DNA from: Mycobacterium hubeiense
GTDB lineage: Bacteria > Actinomycetota > Actinomycetes > Mycobacteriales > Mycobacteriaceae
DNA: 64,000 bases
Assembly: GCF_002838065.1 (NCBI RefSeq)
Contig: NZ_PIZU01000017.1
Span: 21,827 to 85,826, forward strand
Direction: 5' to 3'
The translations under genes and the position numbers were made by a program. How positions within the stretch are numbered: the stretch's first letter is position 1; each line of letters starts with the position of its first letter. The notes beneath the pieces are model-generated. The model was not told where the DNA came from and searched no databases. It saw only the letters and a list, made by a program, of their open reading frames with translations. Below, piece by piece: positions 9,310 through 17,799 of the stretch.

Positions 9310-9723
9310 ATGCCGATCAGCACCTCGTCTATCGCGCACGTGCGCCTCACCGTCACCGACATCGAGCGGTCGCGGCAGTTCTACGAGAGCGTCTTCGACT
9401 GGCCGGTGTTGCTCGAGCTTCCCAATAACGCCAGCGAGGCCACTCGTACCGCGCTGGATTTTCTGTTCGGTGGGGTGATCTACGACCTGGGCGGCGCGTT
9501 GATCGGGTTGCGCCCTGTTGCCTCCGGTCGCTTCGATGAGAACCGCGTCGGCCTAGATCATCTTGCCTTCCGCGTCGCGCGTAGAGCCGAATTGGACGAC
9601 GCCGCACGGCATCTCGACGATTTGGGCATCGCCCACGAGCCGGTGAAGGACATCGGGCCGGCGTATATTCTGGAGTTTCGCGACCCGGACAACATCGCGC
9701 TGGAGCTCACTGCGCCGAAGTGA
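9310..9723 (+). CDS. VOC/glyoxalase-family protein
   Basis: The 137-residue protein has two beta-alpha-beta-beta-beta modules of the vicinal oxygen chelate superfamily: IAHVRLTVTDIERSRQFYE at the start and GLDHLAFRV...YILEFRDPDNIALELTAP at the end. Candidate metal ligands are His12, the His in GLDHLAF and the Glu near the C-terminus. I took the second of two nearby ATGs (9310; the first is 9301). It could be a glyoxalase, dioxygenase or resistance protein; nothing points to a substrate. Confidence 0.85.
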   Translation: MPISTSSIAHVRLTVTDIERSRQFYESVFDWPVLLELPNNASEATRTALDFLFGGVIYDLGGALIGLRPVASGRFDENRVGLDHLAFRVARRAELDDAARHLDDLGIAHEPVKDIGPAYILEFRDPDNIALELTAPK

Positions 9724-9725
9724 GG

Positions 9726-9775
9726 GATTTCGGGCGCGCTGGGTCGCGGTGAGCGCGACTGCGCGCGCCGAAATC
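9726..9775. repeat. Intergenic palindrome family A, copy 1
   Basis: A 50-bp palindrome with outer arms GATTTCGG...CCGAAATC and an inner arm GTCGCG...GCGCGAC. It starts two bases after the VOC stop codon. Close copies occur at 29008-29056 and 38732-38780. As RNA it would form a long stem and could end transcription. Confidence 0.85.
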
Positions 9776-9844
9776 GCAGGGGGTGGGGGTTAACCCCCAC
9801 ACAGGTCTGGGGAAAACGTTGTGTCGCGGCGGCGCTGTGGTTCG

Positions 9845-9850
9845 TAGGTT
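9845..9850 (+). promoter_or_regulatory. Candidate leaderless -10 of the 9857 kinase
   Basis: TAGGTT (TANNNT) is followed by six bases and then the ATG at 9857, the spacing expected if transcription starts at the A of the start codon. Confidence 0.5.
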
Positions 9851-9856
9851 GGAGAC

Positions 9857-11158
9857 ATGGTCGCAGTCACCTCTACACCCGCACCGGCACCCGTTGCCGT
9901 CGACGCCGACATCGCCGAACCTCGCCGAAACCTCGGCCTGGTGCCGACGGCGTCGATGATCACCGGCGCCGCGATAGCGCTGGTGTGGTTCTGGATTCCG
10001 TTGTCCATCTTGATCATTGGCATCTCCTCGATCCCGTCGGTCATCGGGTTCGTGTTGGCCGTCGTGGTGTTCATCTACCTGATGCGCGGCGTCGAATGGG
10101 TGGAACGCATGCGCAGCGAAGCGGTGTTCGGCCTCGGCATCCCGGTTCCGCCGCGCCGGCTCTCGCAGTACAGCGGCTTTCAGCGCTGGGCCCATCAGCT
10201 GTGGCTGGATATCAGCGGCGCGCGGTTCTGGAAGAGCGCCGCCCAGCACTACCTGCGGATGATCTACGACGTGCTGGCCGTCGGTATCGCGTTCGCGCTG
10301 CTGGTGTTCGCGTTTCTCGGGCCGGCCGCCGCAATCGCGGTGCGGCGCAGCGACGACGACGCCGGACTGGCGTTCGTTTCGCCGCCGTTGGCGTGGGTGC
10401 TGGCGATTCTGGCGGTGCTGGGAGCGCTCGCGATCCTCGTGTTCGCCCCCGCTCTGGACGCGGCGATCGACCGCTGGCTGCTCTCACCGTCGTCGACGGC
10501 GGCGCTGCAGTACCAGGTCAGCGCGTTGAGCGATGCCCGCGAGGGTGCGGTGTCGTCGGCGCAGACCGAGCGGCACCGCATCGAGCGGGACCTGCACGAC
10601 AGCGTGCAGCCGCGGCTGGTGTCCCTGGCGATGACCATCGGGCTGGCGCAGACCAAGCTCGACACCGACCTGCCGGCGGCCAGGACGCTGATCGCGGAGG
10701 CGCATGAGGATGCCAAGAGCGCACTGGTCGAGCTGCGCAATGTGGTGCGCGGCATCGCGCCGACGATCCTGTCCGACCGCGGGCTGGACGCCGCCCTGTC
10801 GGCGGTGGTGCAGCGCTCGGCCGTGCCGACCACGCTGAACATCCACTTGCCGCGGCGGCTGCCCGACGAAGTGGAATCGGTCGCCTACTTCGTCGTCGCC
10901 GAGGCGTTGACCAACGTCGCCAAACATGCTCAGGCGACGCAGGCCGTCGTCACCGTGCGGCTGGACGAATCGGCCAACCTGCTGAATGTCTCGGTGTTCG
11001 ACGACGGGCGCGGCGGGGCCGTCATCGAGGCCGGCGAGACCGCGACGGGGCTGCGCGGGCTGGAGGAACGGGTGCGCGCCGCACGCGGCTCGTTCGGCGT
11101 GTCCAGTCCTCCGACGGGACCGACCATCGTGACCGCGGTGCTGCCATGCGCATCGTGA
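9857..11158 (+). CDS. NarL-type sensor histidine kinase
   Basis: Membrane sensor kinase of 433 residues. Four predicted helices (about 36-60, 62-78, 137-160, 178-200) precede a HisKA_3 dimerisation domain with ERHRIERDLHDSVQPRLVSL, phospho-acceptor His247. The ATPase domain has FVVAEALTNVAKHA and DDGRGGA. There is no large extracellular domain, so it may sense the membrane or an intramembrane signal. Its end overlaps the response regulator by 13 bp, and a DUF4097 gene follows, so the three probably form one operon. Confidence 0.93.
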   Translation: MVAVTSTPAPAPVAVDADIAEPRRNLGLVPTASMITGAAIALVWFWIPLSILIIGISSIPSVIGFVLAVVVFIYLMRGVEWVERMRSEAVFGLGIPVPPRRLSQYSGFQRWAHQLWLDISGARFWKSAAQHYLRMIYDVLAVGIAFALLVFAFLGPAAAIAVRRSDDDAGLAFVSPPLAWVLAILAVLGALAILVFAPALDAAIDRWLLSPSSTAALQYQVSALSDAREGAVSSAQTERHRIERDLHDSVQPRLVSLAMTIGLAQTKLDTDLPAARTLIAEAHEDAKSALVELRNVVRGIAPTILSDRGLDAALSAVVQRSAVPTTLNIHLPRRLPDEVESVAYFVVAEALTNVAKHAQATQAVVTVRLDESANLLNVSVFDDGRGGAVIEAGETATGLRGLEERVRAARGSFGVSSPPTGPTIVTAVLPCAS

Positions 11159-11790
11159 TCGCCGAGGACTCCGCGCTGCTGCGGGCCGGCATCGAGCGCA
11201 TCCTGACCGATGCCGGGCACGACGTGGTCGCGGGCGTGCCGGATGCCACGAACCTGCTGCGGCTGGTCAACGAGCACCGGCCGGACTTGGCGATCGTCGA
11301 CGTCCGGATGCCGCCCACGTTCACCGACGAGGGCATCCGCGCCGCCGCCCTGCTGCGCAGCCAGAATCCCGAATCGCCGGTTCTGGTGCTCTCGCACTAT
11401 GTCGAAGAGCGTTATGCCGCCGATCTGATCGCCTCGGACACAAAGGGATTCGGCTATCTGCTCAAGGACCGGGTGGCCGACGTCCCGGCGTTCCTGGACG
11501 CCGTCGAGGTGGTCGGCGGCGGCGGCACGGTGCTCGACCCGGAGGTGGTGTCGCAGATCTTGGTTCGCTCACACCGTCGCAGCGCGTTGGATCAGCTCAC
11601 GCCGCGCGAGCGTGAGGTGCTGCAGCTGATGGCCGAGGGCAAGACGAACTCGGCGATCGCGTCCGCGCTGCACATCTCGGTCGGCTCAGCCGAAAAGCAC
11701 ATCGCGTCGATCTTCACCAAGTTGGACCTGGCTGCCGACGAGAGCGAGAACCGCCGCGTGCTGGCGGTGCTGCGCTTCCTCGAATCCTGA
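11146..11790 (+). CDS. LuxR/NarL-family response regulator
   Basis: The 214-residue regulator pairs with the kinase at 9857-11158. The receiver domain has acidic pocket Asp8, phospho-acceptor Asp52 in LAIVDVRMPP, and the conserved Lys in GYLLKDRV. The C-terminal LuxR-type helix-turn-helix (about 150-205) includes LTPREREVLQLMAEGKTNSA. It overlaps the kinase by 13 bp and is followed after 20 bp by a DUF4097 gene, its likeliest target or partner. Confidence 0.95.
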   Translation: MRIVIAEDSALLRAGIERILTDAGHDVVAGVPDATNLLRLVNEHRPDLAIVDVRMPPTFTDEGIRAAALLRSQNPESPVLVLSHYVEERYAADLIASDTKGFGYLLKDRVADVPAFLDAVEVVGGGGTVLDPEVVSQILVRSHRRSALDQLTPREREVLQLMAEGKTNSAIASALHISVGSAEKHIASIFTKLDLAADESENRRVLAVLRFLES

Positions 11791-11810
11791 ACTACTGAAA
11801 GGGCTTTTCG

Positions 11811-12695
11811 ATGACGACCATTGCACCCCCTCTTCCGCCCGCGCCGGCCGGTCCGCCGCCGCCATTGTCACCCGGTGGGCGCACCGCGGTGCGCGTCGTG
11901 CTGACTGTCGCCGCGACCGTGTTGGTGGTCGGCTGCGTCGCGGCATTGGGTGTGGTGGCGTGGGGGTTGAGCACCTTCCGCGTCATCACCGACTCCCAGC
12001 CGCTGCCGGCTGCGATGCGATCGCTGGTGGTCGACACCGGTTCGGTGCCGGTGGCCGTGCGCATCACCACTGACCGGCAAGCCCGCGAACCGCGTGCCGA
12101 TCTGCGGATGGTGAACTCGACGCGGGCCGGCGCAAAACCGTTGGCGGTCACCACGGATGGGGCCGACGCCCGGGTGACGATCAACGGCGAGTCGTCGCCG
12201 TTTCTGCAGTGGAGCCGCGGCGGTGAGATCACCGTTGTCCTGCCGCCCGACCTGGCCCGCAGGCTGACGGTCACCACCGAGCAGGACAACGGCGTGGTGC
12301 TCGCGCAGGCCGATCTCGACGCGCTCATCGCCCGCACCGACAATGGCGCGATCGTGCTCAGCGGGTCGGCCCGGCGGATCGAGGTCTACACCGACAACGG
12401 CGAGGTGGTCACCCGCGAGCCGATCTCGGTGAGAGAGTCGTTCACTGCGACCACCTCCAACGGGAACGTCAACGTCGACTTCGCCGACGCGGCCCCACGC
12501 ACGGTCGACGCGACCAGTGACAACGGTGATGTCGTCGTCGCACTGCCCGCGCGTGGCCCGTACGTGGTGAATGCGAGCACCGACAACGGCGACACATCGG
12601 TGCGGGTGCCACGCGCAAGCGACCCCGAGACCGCCGCCGCAGTCGTCACCGTGCGCTCGGACAACGGCGACGTGGTGGTCGAGACGCTGCGGTGA
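11811..12695 (+). CDS. DUF4097 beta-repeat membrane-anchored protein
   Basis: The 294-residue protein has a proline-rich start, one membrane helix (about residues 25-52, VVLTVAATVLVVGCVAALGV) and an extracytoplasmic beta-helix-like part. That part contains repeated turns built on DNG: EQDNGVVLAQ, RTDNGAIVLSG, YTDNGEVVTRE, TSDNGDVVVA, STDNGDTSVR and RSDNGDVVVE. DUF4097 proteins often sit beside two-component systems in Gram-positives. No catalytic residues are evident. A role in envelope stress is plausible by context only. Confidence 0.8.
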   Translation: MTTIAPPLPPAPAGPPPPLSPGGRTAVRVVLTVAATVLVVGCVAALGVVAWGLSTFRVITDSQPLPAAMRSLVVDTGSVPVAVRITTDRQAREPRADLRMVNSTRAGAKPLAVTTDGADARVTINGESSPFLQWSRGGEITVVLPPDLARRLTVTTEQDNGVVLAQADLDALIARTDNGAIVLSGSARRIEVYTDNGEVVTREPISVRESFTATTSNGNVNVDFADAAPRTVDATSDNGDVVVALPARGPYVVNASTDNGDTSVRVPRASDPETAAAVVTVRSDNGDVVVETLR

Positions 12696-12712
12696 CGGCG
12701 TTGAGATTGCGC

Positions 12713-13720
12713 TCAACGAACTAGCTCGTCGATGATCTCGGCCACCGGCACGGACTTGCAGTTTCGGAACCCGGTGCCAGCCCACACGTTGGTGCCGTGC
12801 GGGTCGCCGGCCTGCACTGCGGCCTTGCGCACCGGGCTGGTGAGGTAATGGATTTCGGGGTAGCCGAACGGCGCCTGCGCTTCGTGTTCATTGATGAAGC
12901 GGTTGCGTAGCCCGCGAGCGTAACGGCCGGAGAATGCTTTCGTGACAACGGTTTCAGTGAACTGCGGATCCTGCAGGGCAGCGCGATGGACGGGGCTGCT
13001 GCCCGCTTCGTCGGCAAGCAAGAACGCGGTACCGAGTTGTGCGGCGACGGCCCCGGCCCGCAGCACGCGTTGGACGTCCTCGCCCGTCGCCAAGCCACCG
13101 GCGGCCATGACAGGCAGGTCGACGGCAGCGACGAGTTCGCCGAGCGGCTGCGTGGCCGGCTGTGCCGTTGGGTCGAAGGTGCCGCGATGCCCACCCGCCG
13201 CGGGGCCTTGCGCGACAACCGCGTCGACGCCGCAATCGACCGCCAACCGCGCCTCGGCCACCGTCGTCACAGTGCTGACCACCGTGATGCCCGCGTCCCG
13301 CAGACGCCGACATTCAGCAGCGGACGGCAGGCCGAACGTGAACGAAACCACGTCCGGCCGCAGATCGAGCACGACCTCCAGCTTGGCGCCCCACTGGTCG
13401 TCGTCGAAGCGGGGCTCGCCGAGGCTTGTTCCGTAGCGCTCGGCCTCGACGGCCAGCGCCACGGCATACGCCTCGATCTCGGCGGGGATGGCCGCACTGG
13501 GCTGCGGCACAAAGAGATTGGCGCCCATTGGCCCGGACGACGCCTGCTGCGCCGCGGCCAGGCGTTCGGCGAACACGTCGGCGGTCAGATATCCCGCGGC
13601 GACGAACCCGAGCCCACCGGCATTGGCGCCCGCCGCCGCCAGTTCCGGGGTGCTTGGGCCGCCGGCCATCGGAGCGACGATCACCGGGACCGCCAGCTCG
13701 CGAAAGTCGAACCGGCTCAT
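12713..13720 (-). CDS. Nitronate monooxygenase (2-nitropropane dioxygenase family)
   Basis: FMN-dependent TIM-barrel enzyme of 335 residues that oxidises alkyl nitronates. The N-terminal VPVIVAPMAGGPSTPELAAA binds FMN phosphate and the catalytic His lies in AQGPAAGGHRGTF. PVMAAGGLATGEDVQ and GAVAAQLGTAFLLADEAG complete the class I signature. I chose the ATG at 13720 because it overlaps the stop of the GNAT gene as ATGA; the open frame reaches further but only over the GNAT gene. It may detoxify nitronates such as propionate-3-nitronate. Confidence 0.9.
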   Translation of the reverse strand: MSRFDFRELAVPVIVAPMAGGPSTPELAAAGANAGGLGFVAAGYLTADVFAERLAAAQQASSGPMGANLFVPQPSAAIPAEIEAYAVALAVEAERYGTSLGEPRFDDDQWGAKLEVVLDLRPDVVSFTFGLPSAAECRRLRDAGITVVSTVTTVAEARLAVDCGVDAVVAQGPAAGGHRGTFDPTAQPATQPLGELVAAVDLPVMAAGGLATGEDVQRVLRAGAVAAQLGTAFLLADEAGSSPVHRAALQDPQFTETVVTKAFSGRYARGLRNRFINEHEAQAPFGYPEIHYLTSPVRKAAVQAGDPHGTNVWAGTGFRNCKSVPVAEIIDELVR

Positions 13721-14244
13721 CGAATCGCCTTCGCGAACATCATGACGTCCTGCGGCTCGGTGCTGATGTTCGGAAACATCCCGTAGCGCACGAGTCGCCC
13801 CTCGAACGCGAGGCCGCAGCGTTCCAGGAGTCGCGCCGATGCGGTGTTGTCGACGTGGCAGACCGCCCACGCGCGGTAGACGCGTGGATCGCTGTGGGCC
13901 TCGTCGAGAAGCAGCATCACCGCCTCGGACATGACCTTCTGGCCCCACCATTGCCGGCTCAGGCAATAGCCGAGTTCGACGGCGTGTGGTTGCGGCTGAC
14001 GCCATCCGCACAAGCCGACCGGGCCGCCGTCGCGCAGCTCGATGAGCCAGGTTCGCTCGACACCGACGTTGAACAACTCGTTGATGACGCGGCGGGTCTC
14101 ATCGACATTGGGGTGCGGCGTCCACGACAGATAGCGAGTCACCTCGGGGTCGGAGGCGATCCGCTCGAAGAGCGCGTCGGCGTCGTCGAGTCGCGGTGCG
14201 CGCAGCGTCAGCCGCGGGCCGATCAGCACGTCGTCGTCAATCAT
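13717..14244 (-). CDS. GNAT acetyltransferase, RimJ/RimL-like
   Basis: The 175-residue protein starts with the Acetyltransf_3 pattern LIGPRLTLRAPRLDDADALF and holds the acetyl-CoA region ELGYCLSRQWWGQKVMSEAV, then the DNTASARLLERCGLAFEG motif of RimJ/RimL-type N-acetyltransferases. Its acceptor is not predictable. It is coupled to the nitronate monooxygenase gene by ATGA and divergent from a VOC gene 20 bp away; a CAGTAT hexamer lies six bases before its ATG. Confidence 0.88.
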   Translation of the reverse strand: MIDDDVLIGPRLTLRAPRLDDADALFERIASDPEVTRYLSWTPHPNVDETRRVINELFNVGVERTWLIELRDGGPVGLCGWRQPQPHAVELGYCLSRQWWGQKVMSEAVMLLLDEAHSDPRVYRAWAVCHVDNTASARLLERCGLAFEGRLVRYGMFPNISTEPQDVMMFAKAIR

Positions 14245-14264
14245 GGCTTCATACTGGAGTCGCT

Positions 14265-14654
14265 ATGGCTATCACCTTCAATCACACCATTGTTGCCGCC
14301 AAAGACCGCGAAGAGTCAGCGAAGTTCTTCACCGAGCTGTTCGGCCTGCCCGACGCCAAGGAATTCGGCCCATTTCTGGCGGTCGAGCTCAATCACGGGG
14401 TCAGCCTCGACTTTGCACAGGCGCCTGACGACGCCGACATCCCCCCGCAGCACTACGCGTTTCTGGTGTCCGAGGAGGAGTTCGACGCCATCTACGGGCG
14501 GATCTGCGAGCGCGGCATGCAGCACTGGGCCGACCCGCGCGGTGCTCGGCCGGGCGAGATCAACCACAACGACGGCGGCCGCGGCGTGTACTTCCAGGAC
14601 CCGTCGGGCCACTACCTGGAGATCATCACCCGGCCATACGGTTCGGGCGGCTGA
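14265..14654 (+). CDS. VOC-family protein
   Basis: The 129-residue member of the glyoxalase/bleomycin-resistance fold begins ITFNHTIVAAKDREESAKFF and ends GRGVYFQDPSGHYLEIITRP, the typical paired metal-ligand segments (His in FNHTIV and Glu in YLEIIT). It lies divergently from the GNAT gene and stops directly against the convergent Rrf2 gene. The function is not assignable beyond the fold. Confidence 0.85.
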   Translation: MAITFNHTIVAAKDREESAKFFTELFGLPDAKEFGPFLAVELNHGVSLDFAQAPDDADIPPQHYAFLVSEEEFDAIYGRICERGMQHWADPRGARPGEINHNDGGRGVYFQDPSGHYLEIITRPYGSGG

Positions 14655-15137
14655 TCACCCGTCGCCGGAGTGGTGTCCGCGCCGCTCTTCCTGCTCGATG
14701 TAGGCACCCGCGAGTTTGACGACGTGCTCGGGCAGGGAGCCAGCCGCCACGTCGGCGAGGCTCGTCTCTTCCAGCACCGACCGCATGCTGGCCCGCAGGG
14801 CGCGCCACACATCGGTCAGCGCGGCTGTCGGCCCGGAGTAGGGCAGATCGCCGAGGCCGATGTCGCGGACACTGGCCAACGGGCCGTCGATACAGCGCAG
14901 CACGTCGGCGATGCTGATTTCCGCGGGTGGACGGGCGAGTTCGTATCCGCCCTCGCGGCCGCGGTGACTGCGCACCAGTCGATCGGTGCGCAGATCGGAG
15001 AGGATGTCGACGAGGAACTGCGGCGGGATGCCTTGCGCCTTCGCGAGGTCATCGGTTTTGACCAGGACACCGTCATCGACCGTGGCAAGCTGGACCATGG
15101 CGCGGACGGCGTACTCCGCCTTGGCCGACATCCGCAT
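14655..15137 (-). CDS. Rrf2-family transcription regulator
   Basis: The predicted 160-residue winged-helix regulator begins [18 protein letters not shown]. The open frame continues upstream, but the family start and a TAACCT -10 seven bases before the ATG at 15137 fix the start. The recognition region includes [20 protein letters not shown] and [15 protein letters not shown]. Only one cysteine (RCIDGPL) is present, so the three-cysteine Fe-S site of IscR/NsrR is absent; this is closer to CymR, the cysteine-metabolism regulator of Firmicutes. It lies downstream of cysD-cysNC-cysQ, as its probable orthologue Rv1287 lies beside cysDN. Control of sulfur genes is an inference. Confidence 0.85.
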   Translation of the reverse strand: MRMSAKAEYAVRAMVQLATVDDGVLVKTDDLAKAQGIPPQFLVDILSDLRTDRLVRSHRGREGGYELARPPAEISIADVLRCIDGPLASVRDIGLGDLPYSGPTAALTDVWRALRASMRSVLEETSLADVAAGSLPEHVVKLAGAYIEQEERRGHHSGDG

Positions 15138-15144
15138 TCTGACC

Positions 15145-15150
15145 AGGTTA
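15145..15150 (-). promoter_or_regulatory. Candidate leaderless -10 of the Rrf2 gene
   Basis: TAACCT on the minus strand is seven bases from the ATG at 15137. The surrounding TAACCTGGT also occurs in the cysD upstream region (18769-18777), so it could double as a regulator site. Confidence 0.5.
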
Positions 15151-15163
15151 GTCGGGATGCTGC

Positions 15164-15221
15164 CGAGATCGACGAAATGGCTGCTGGGAGCGCCTGTCGA
15201 GCGACCATTTCGTCGATCTCG
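15164..15221. repeat. Perfect 17-bp inverted repeat
   Basis: CGAGATCGACGAAATGG (15164-15180) is exactly repeated in inverse at 15205-15221 with a 24-base loop. It occupies most of the gap between the cysQ stop (15230) and the Rrf2 start (15137). As RNA it makes a strong stem and may terminate cys operon transcription; as DNA it may be an operator. Confidence 0.8.
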
Positions 15222-15229
15222 CGCAAGGT

Positions 15230-15958
15230 TTAGCTCGTGATGGCGAGCACCGCGTCCGCCAGTTCGGGACGGCACACGACCAGGTCGGGCAGTAGCGGGT
15301 CGGGGCGGTTGTAGGTCAGCGGCGAGCCGTCGATGCGCGAGGTGTGCAGTCCGGCGGCGCGGGCCACCGCGACGGGTGCCGCGGAATCCCATTCGTACTG
15401 TCCGCCGGCGTGCACGTACACGTCGGACAAGCCCTGCACGACGGAGGCGACTTTCGCTCCGGCCGAACCCATTTCGACCAGCATGCCATCCAACGCGTCG
15501 CGCACGTCCAGCGCGATGGCCGGCGGGCGGGTCCGCGACACCACGATCCGCGGCTTATCGGGCGCGGCCGGCGGCGGCTGGACCGACGGCGTGCCGAGCG
15601 TAATGCCCTGCGCCGGAAGGGCAACTGCACCCGCCACCAGTTCACCGGACTGCCACAGCGCAACGTGCACGGCCCAGTCGTCGCGGCCGAGCTCCGAGAA
15701 TTCCCGCGTGCCGTCGAGCGGGTCGACGATCCACACCCGCGCCGCGGTGAGCCGCGCCGGGTTGTCGGCACCTTCTTCGGACAACACCACGTCGTCGGGG
15801 CGTTCGGCCGCCAAAGCCTCCATCAGAAAGTCGTGGGATCGCTTGTCCCCCGCGGCTTTCCGCTCCGCCTCGCCGGCATCGGCCAACTCTGCGCGGACCT
15901 CCAGCAGCAGCTCGCCGGCCTGCGTCGCGAGCCGCGCCGCCAGGTCGTGATCGGTCAC
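15230..15958 (-). CDS. cysQ: 3'(2'),5'-bisphosphate nucleotidase
   Basis: Inositol-monophosphatase-fold enzyme of 242 residues that removes the 3'-phosphate of PAP/PAPS. The metal-binding motifs are present: [23 protein letters not shown] and, near the C-terminus, [18 protein letters not shown]. The GTG at 15958 overlaps the cysNC stop as GTGA, which fixes the start. Placement directly after the APS kinase domain supports a role in controlling PAPS/PAP levels. It belongs to the CysQ/IMPase superfamily, so an inositol phosphatase activity is possible but less likely. Confidence 0.87.
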   Translation of the reverse strand: MTDHDLAARLATQAGELLLEVRAELADAGEAERKAAGDKRSHDFLMEALAAERPDDVVLSEEGADNPARLTAARVWIVDPLDGTREFSELGRDDWAVHVALWQSGELVAGAVALPAQGITLGTPSVQPPPAAPDKPRIVVSRTRPPAIALDVRDALDGMLVEMGSAGAKVASVVQGLSDVYVHAGGQYEWDSAAPVAVARAAGLHTSRIDGSPLTYNRPDPLLPDLVVCRPELADAVLAITS

Positions 15959-17799
15959 TGCCGGCTTTCCAGCAGCTCGATCACCATGTCGGCGAGTTCT
16001 TCGGTCGACCGGTCCGGCGTCAACCGCAGGTCGGGATTCTTCGGCCGCTGGTAGGGGCTGTCGATCCCGGTGAAGTGGGTGATCTCGCCGGCTCGCGCCT
16101 TGGCGTACAGGCCTTTCGGGTCGCGACGCTCGCAGTCCTCCAGCGGGGTGTCGCAGAACACCTCGAAGAATTCGAGACCCGCCTCGGTGGTCACCTGCCG
16201 CGCCAGCGCGCGGTGCTCCTCCAGCGGGCTGATCGCGGGAACCAGCACCACCTGGCCGGAGTCGGCGAGAATGGCCGCGACGTGGGCCAGCCGACGCTGG
16301 TTCTCGGCGCGATCGGCCATCGAGAACCCGAGGTCGGCGTTGAGGCCGTGCCGCAGGTTGTCGCCATCGAGAACATAAGCGGGAACACCCTTTTCGAGTA
16401 GCTTCTGCTCGACGCGCATCGCCACCGACGACTTGCCCGATCCGGACAGCCCGGTGAACCACACGGTGCGGCCCTTAGACAGCCGGTCCTCGGCCTTGCA
16501 CAGCGATTCGTGGCGCACCGTATTGGGGCTCGACGTACGTGCGGTCACGTACGGCAGGATCATGCCGGCCGCGACGGTGCCGTTGGTATGCGGATCAATC
16601 AGGATGAACGAGCCGGTGGCCGAGTTGCGGCTGTACTCGTCGAGCAGCAGCGGCACCTGCGCACGCAGCGAGATCCGGCCCAGCTCATTGAGTTTGAGTG
16701 CGGTGGCCGACTTGTCGCGGTGAAGCGTGTTGACGTCGAGCCGATAATCCAGCGCGGTCACCCTGACGCGGGTGGTGCGGGTGGTGTGCTTGATGACGTA
16801 ATCGCGGCCCGGCTCCAGCGAGGACTCATCGGCCATCCAGCACACCGTCGCGTCGAATTCCTTTGTCACCCTCGGCTGATTGTTCGGCCGGGCGATCATG
16901 TCGCCGCGCGAAATGTCGATGTCGTCGGCGAGGCTGACAGAAACCGCCATCGGCGGGAAGGCTTCCTGCACCGGCCCACTCGGACCCTCGATCGCCGTGA
17001 TGCGGCTGGTCTTTCCGGTGGGCAGGACGACGATCTCATCGCCGGGACGCATGACACCACTCGCCACCGTGCCGGCGTAGCTGCGGTGGTCGTGATGATC
17101 GAGGCTCTGCGGGCGAATCACATACTGGACGGGAAAACGAACGTCGACGAGGTTGCGGTCGCCCGCGATGTACACCTCTTCCAGATGCGACAGCAGCGAG
17201 GGCCCGTCGTACCATGGCGTGTTCTCCGACTTGGTCACCACGTTGTCGCCGAGCAGCGCCGACATCGGAATCGTGGTCACGTCATGGACATCCAGCCGGG
17301 CGGCGAACTCGTGAAAATCGTCGCGGATCTTCTCGAATTGCTCACGATCCCAGCCGATGAGGTCCATCTTGTTGACGGCCAGCACGATGTGGCGGATGCC
17401 CAGCAGTGAGGCAAGGAACGCGTGGCGGCGCGACTGCTCGAGCAGCCCGTGACGGGCGTCGACCAACACGATCACCAGCTGCGACGTCGACGCACCGGTG
17501 ACCATGTTGCGGGTGTACTGAATATGGCCCGGCGTATCGGCGATGATGAATTTCCGTTTGGGCGTGGCGAAGTAGCGGTAGGCGACGTCGATAGTGATGC
17601 CCTGCTCGCGCTCGGCGCGCAGGCCGTCGGTGACCAAAGCCAGGTCGGTGTAGTCATGCCCGCGCTCCTTGGAGGTCCGCTCGACGGCGGCGAGCTGGTC
17701 CTCCATGACGGCCTTGGAGTCATAGAGCAGACGACCGATGAGCGTGGACTTGCCGTCGTCGACGGATCCGGCCGTTGCCAGCCGCAGCAGCGTCGTCAT
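15955..17799 (-). CDS. cysNC: Sulfate adenylyltransferase subunit 1 / APS kinase fusion
   Basis: Bifunctional enzyme of 614 residues. The N-terminal GTPase (CysN, about 1-430) has P-loop GSVDDGKST (11-19), DTPGH and NKMD, and drives ATP sulfurylase with CysD. The C-terminal APS kinase (CysC, about 440-614) has P-loop GLSGSGKS (450-457) and FCDTPLEDCERRDPKGLY, and makes PAPS. The ATG shares one base with the cysD stop (TGATG), and the stop overlaps cysQ. The same fusion exists in M. tuberculosis. Confidence 0.96.
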   Translation of the reverse strand: MTTLLRLATAGSVDDGKSTLIGRLLYDSKAVMEDQLAAVERTSKERGHDYTDLALVTDGLRAEREQGITIDVAYRYFATPKRKFIIADTPGHIQYTRNMVTGASTSQLVIVLVDARHGLLEQSRRHAFLASLLGIRHIVLAVNKMDLIGWDREQFEKIRDDFHEFAARLDVHDVTTIPMSALLGDNVVTKSENTPWYDGPSLLSHLEEVYIAGDRNLVDVRFPVQYVIRPQSLDHHDHRSYAGTVASGVMRPGDEIVVLPTGKTSRITAIEGPSGPVQEAFPPMAVSVSLADDIDISRGDMIARPNNQPRVTKEFDATVCWMADESSLEPGRDYVIKHTTRTTRVRVTALDYRLDVNTLHRDKSATALKLNELGRISLRAQVPLLLDEYSRNSATGSFILIDPHTNGTVAAGMILPYVTARTSSPNTVRHESLCKAEDRLSKGRTVWFTGLSGSGKSSVAMRVEQKLLEKGVPAYVLDGDNLRHGLNADLGFSMADRAENQRRLAHVAAILADSGQVVLVPAISPLEEHRALARQVTTEAGLEFFEVFCDTPLEDCERRDPKGLYAKARAGEITHFTGIDSPYQRPKNPDLRLTPDRSTEELADMVIELLESRQ

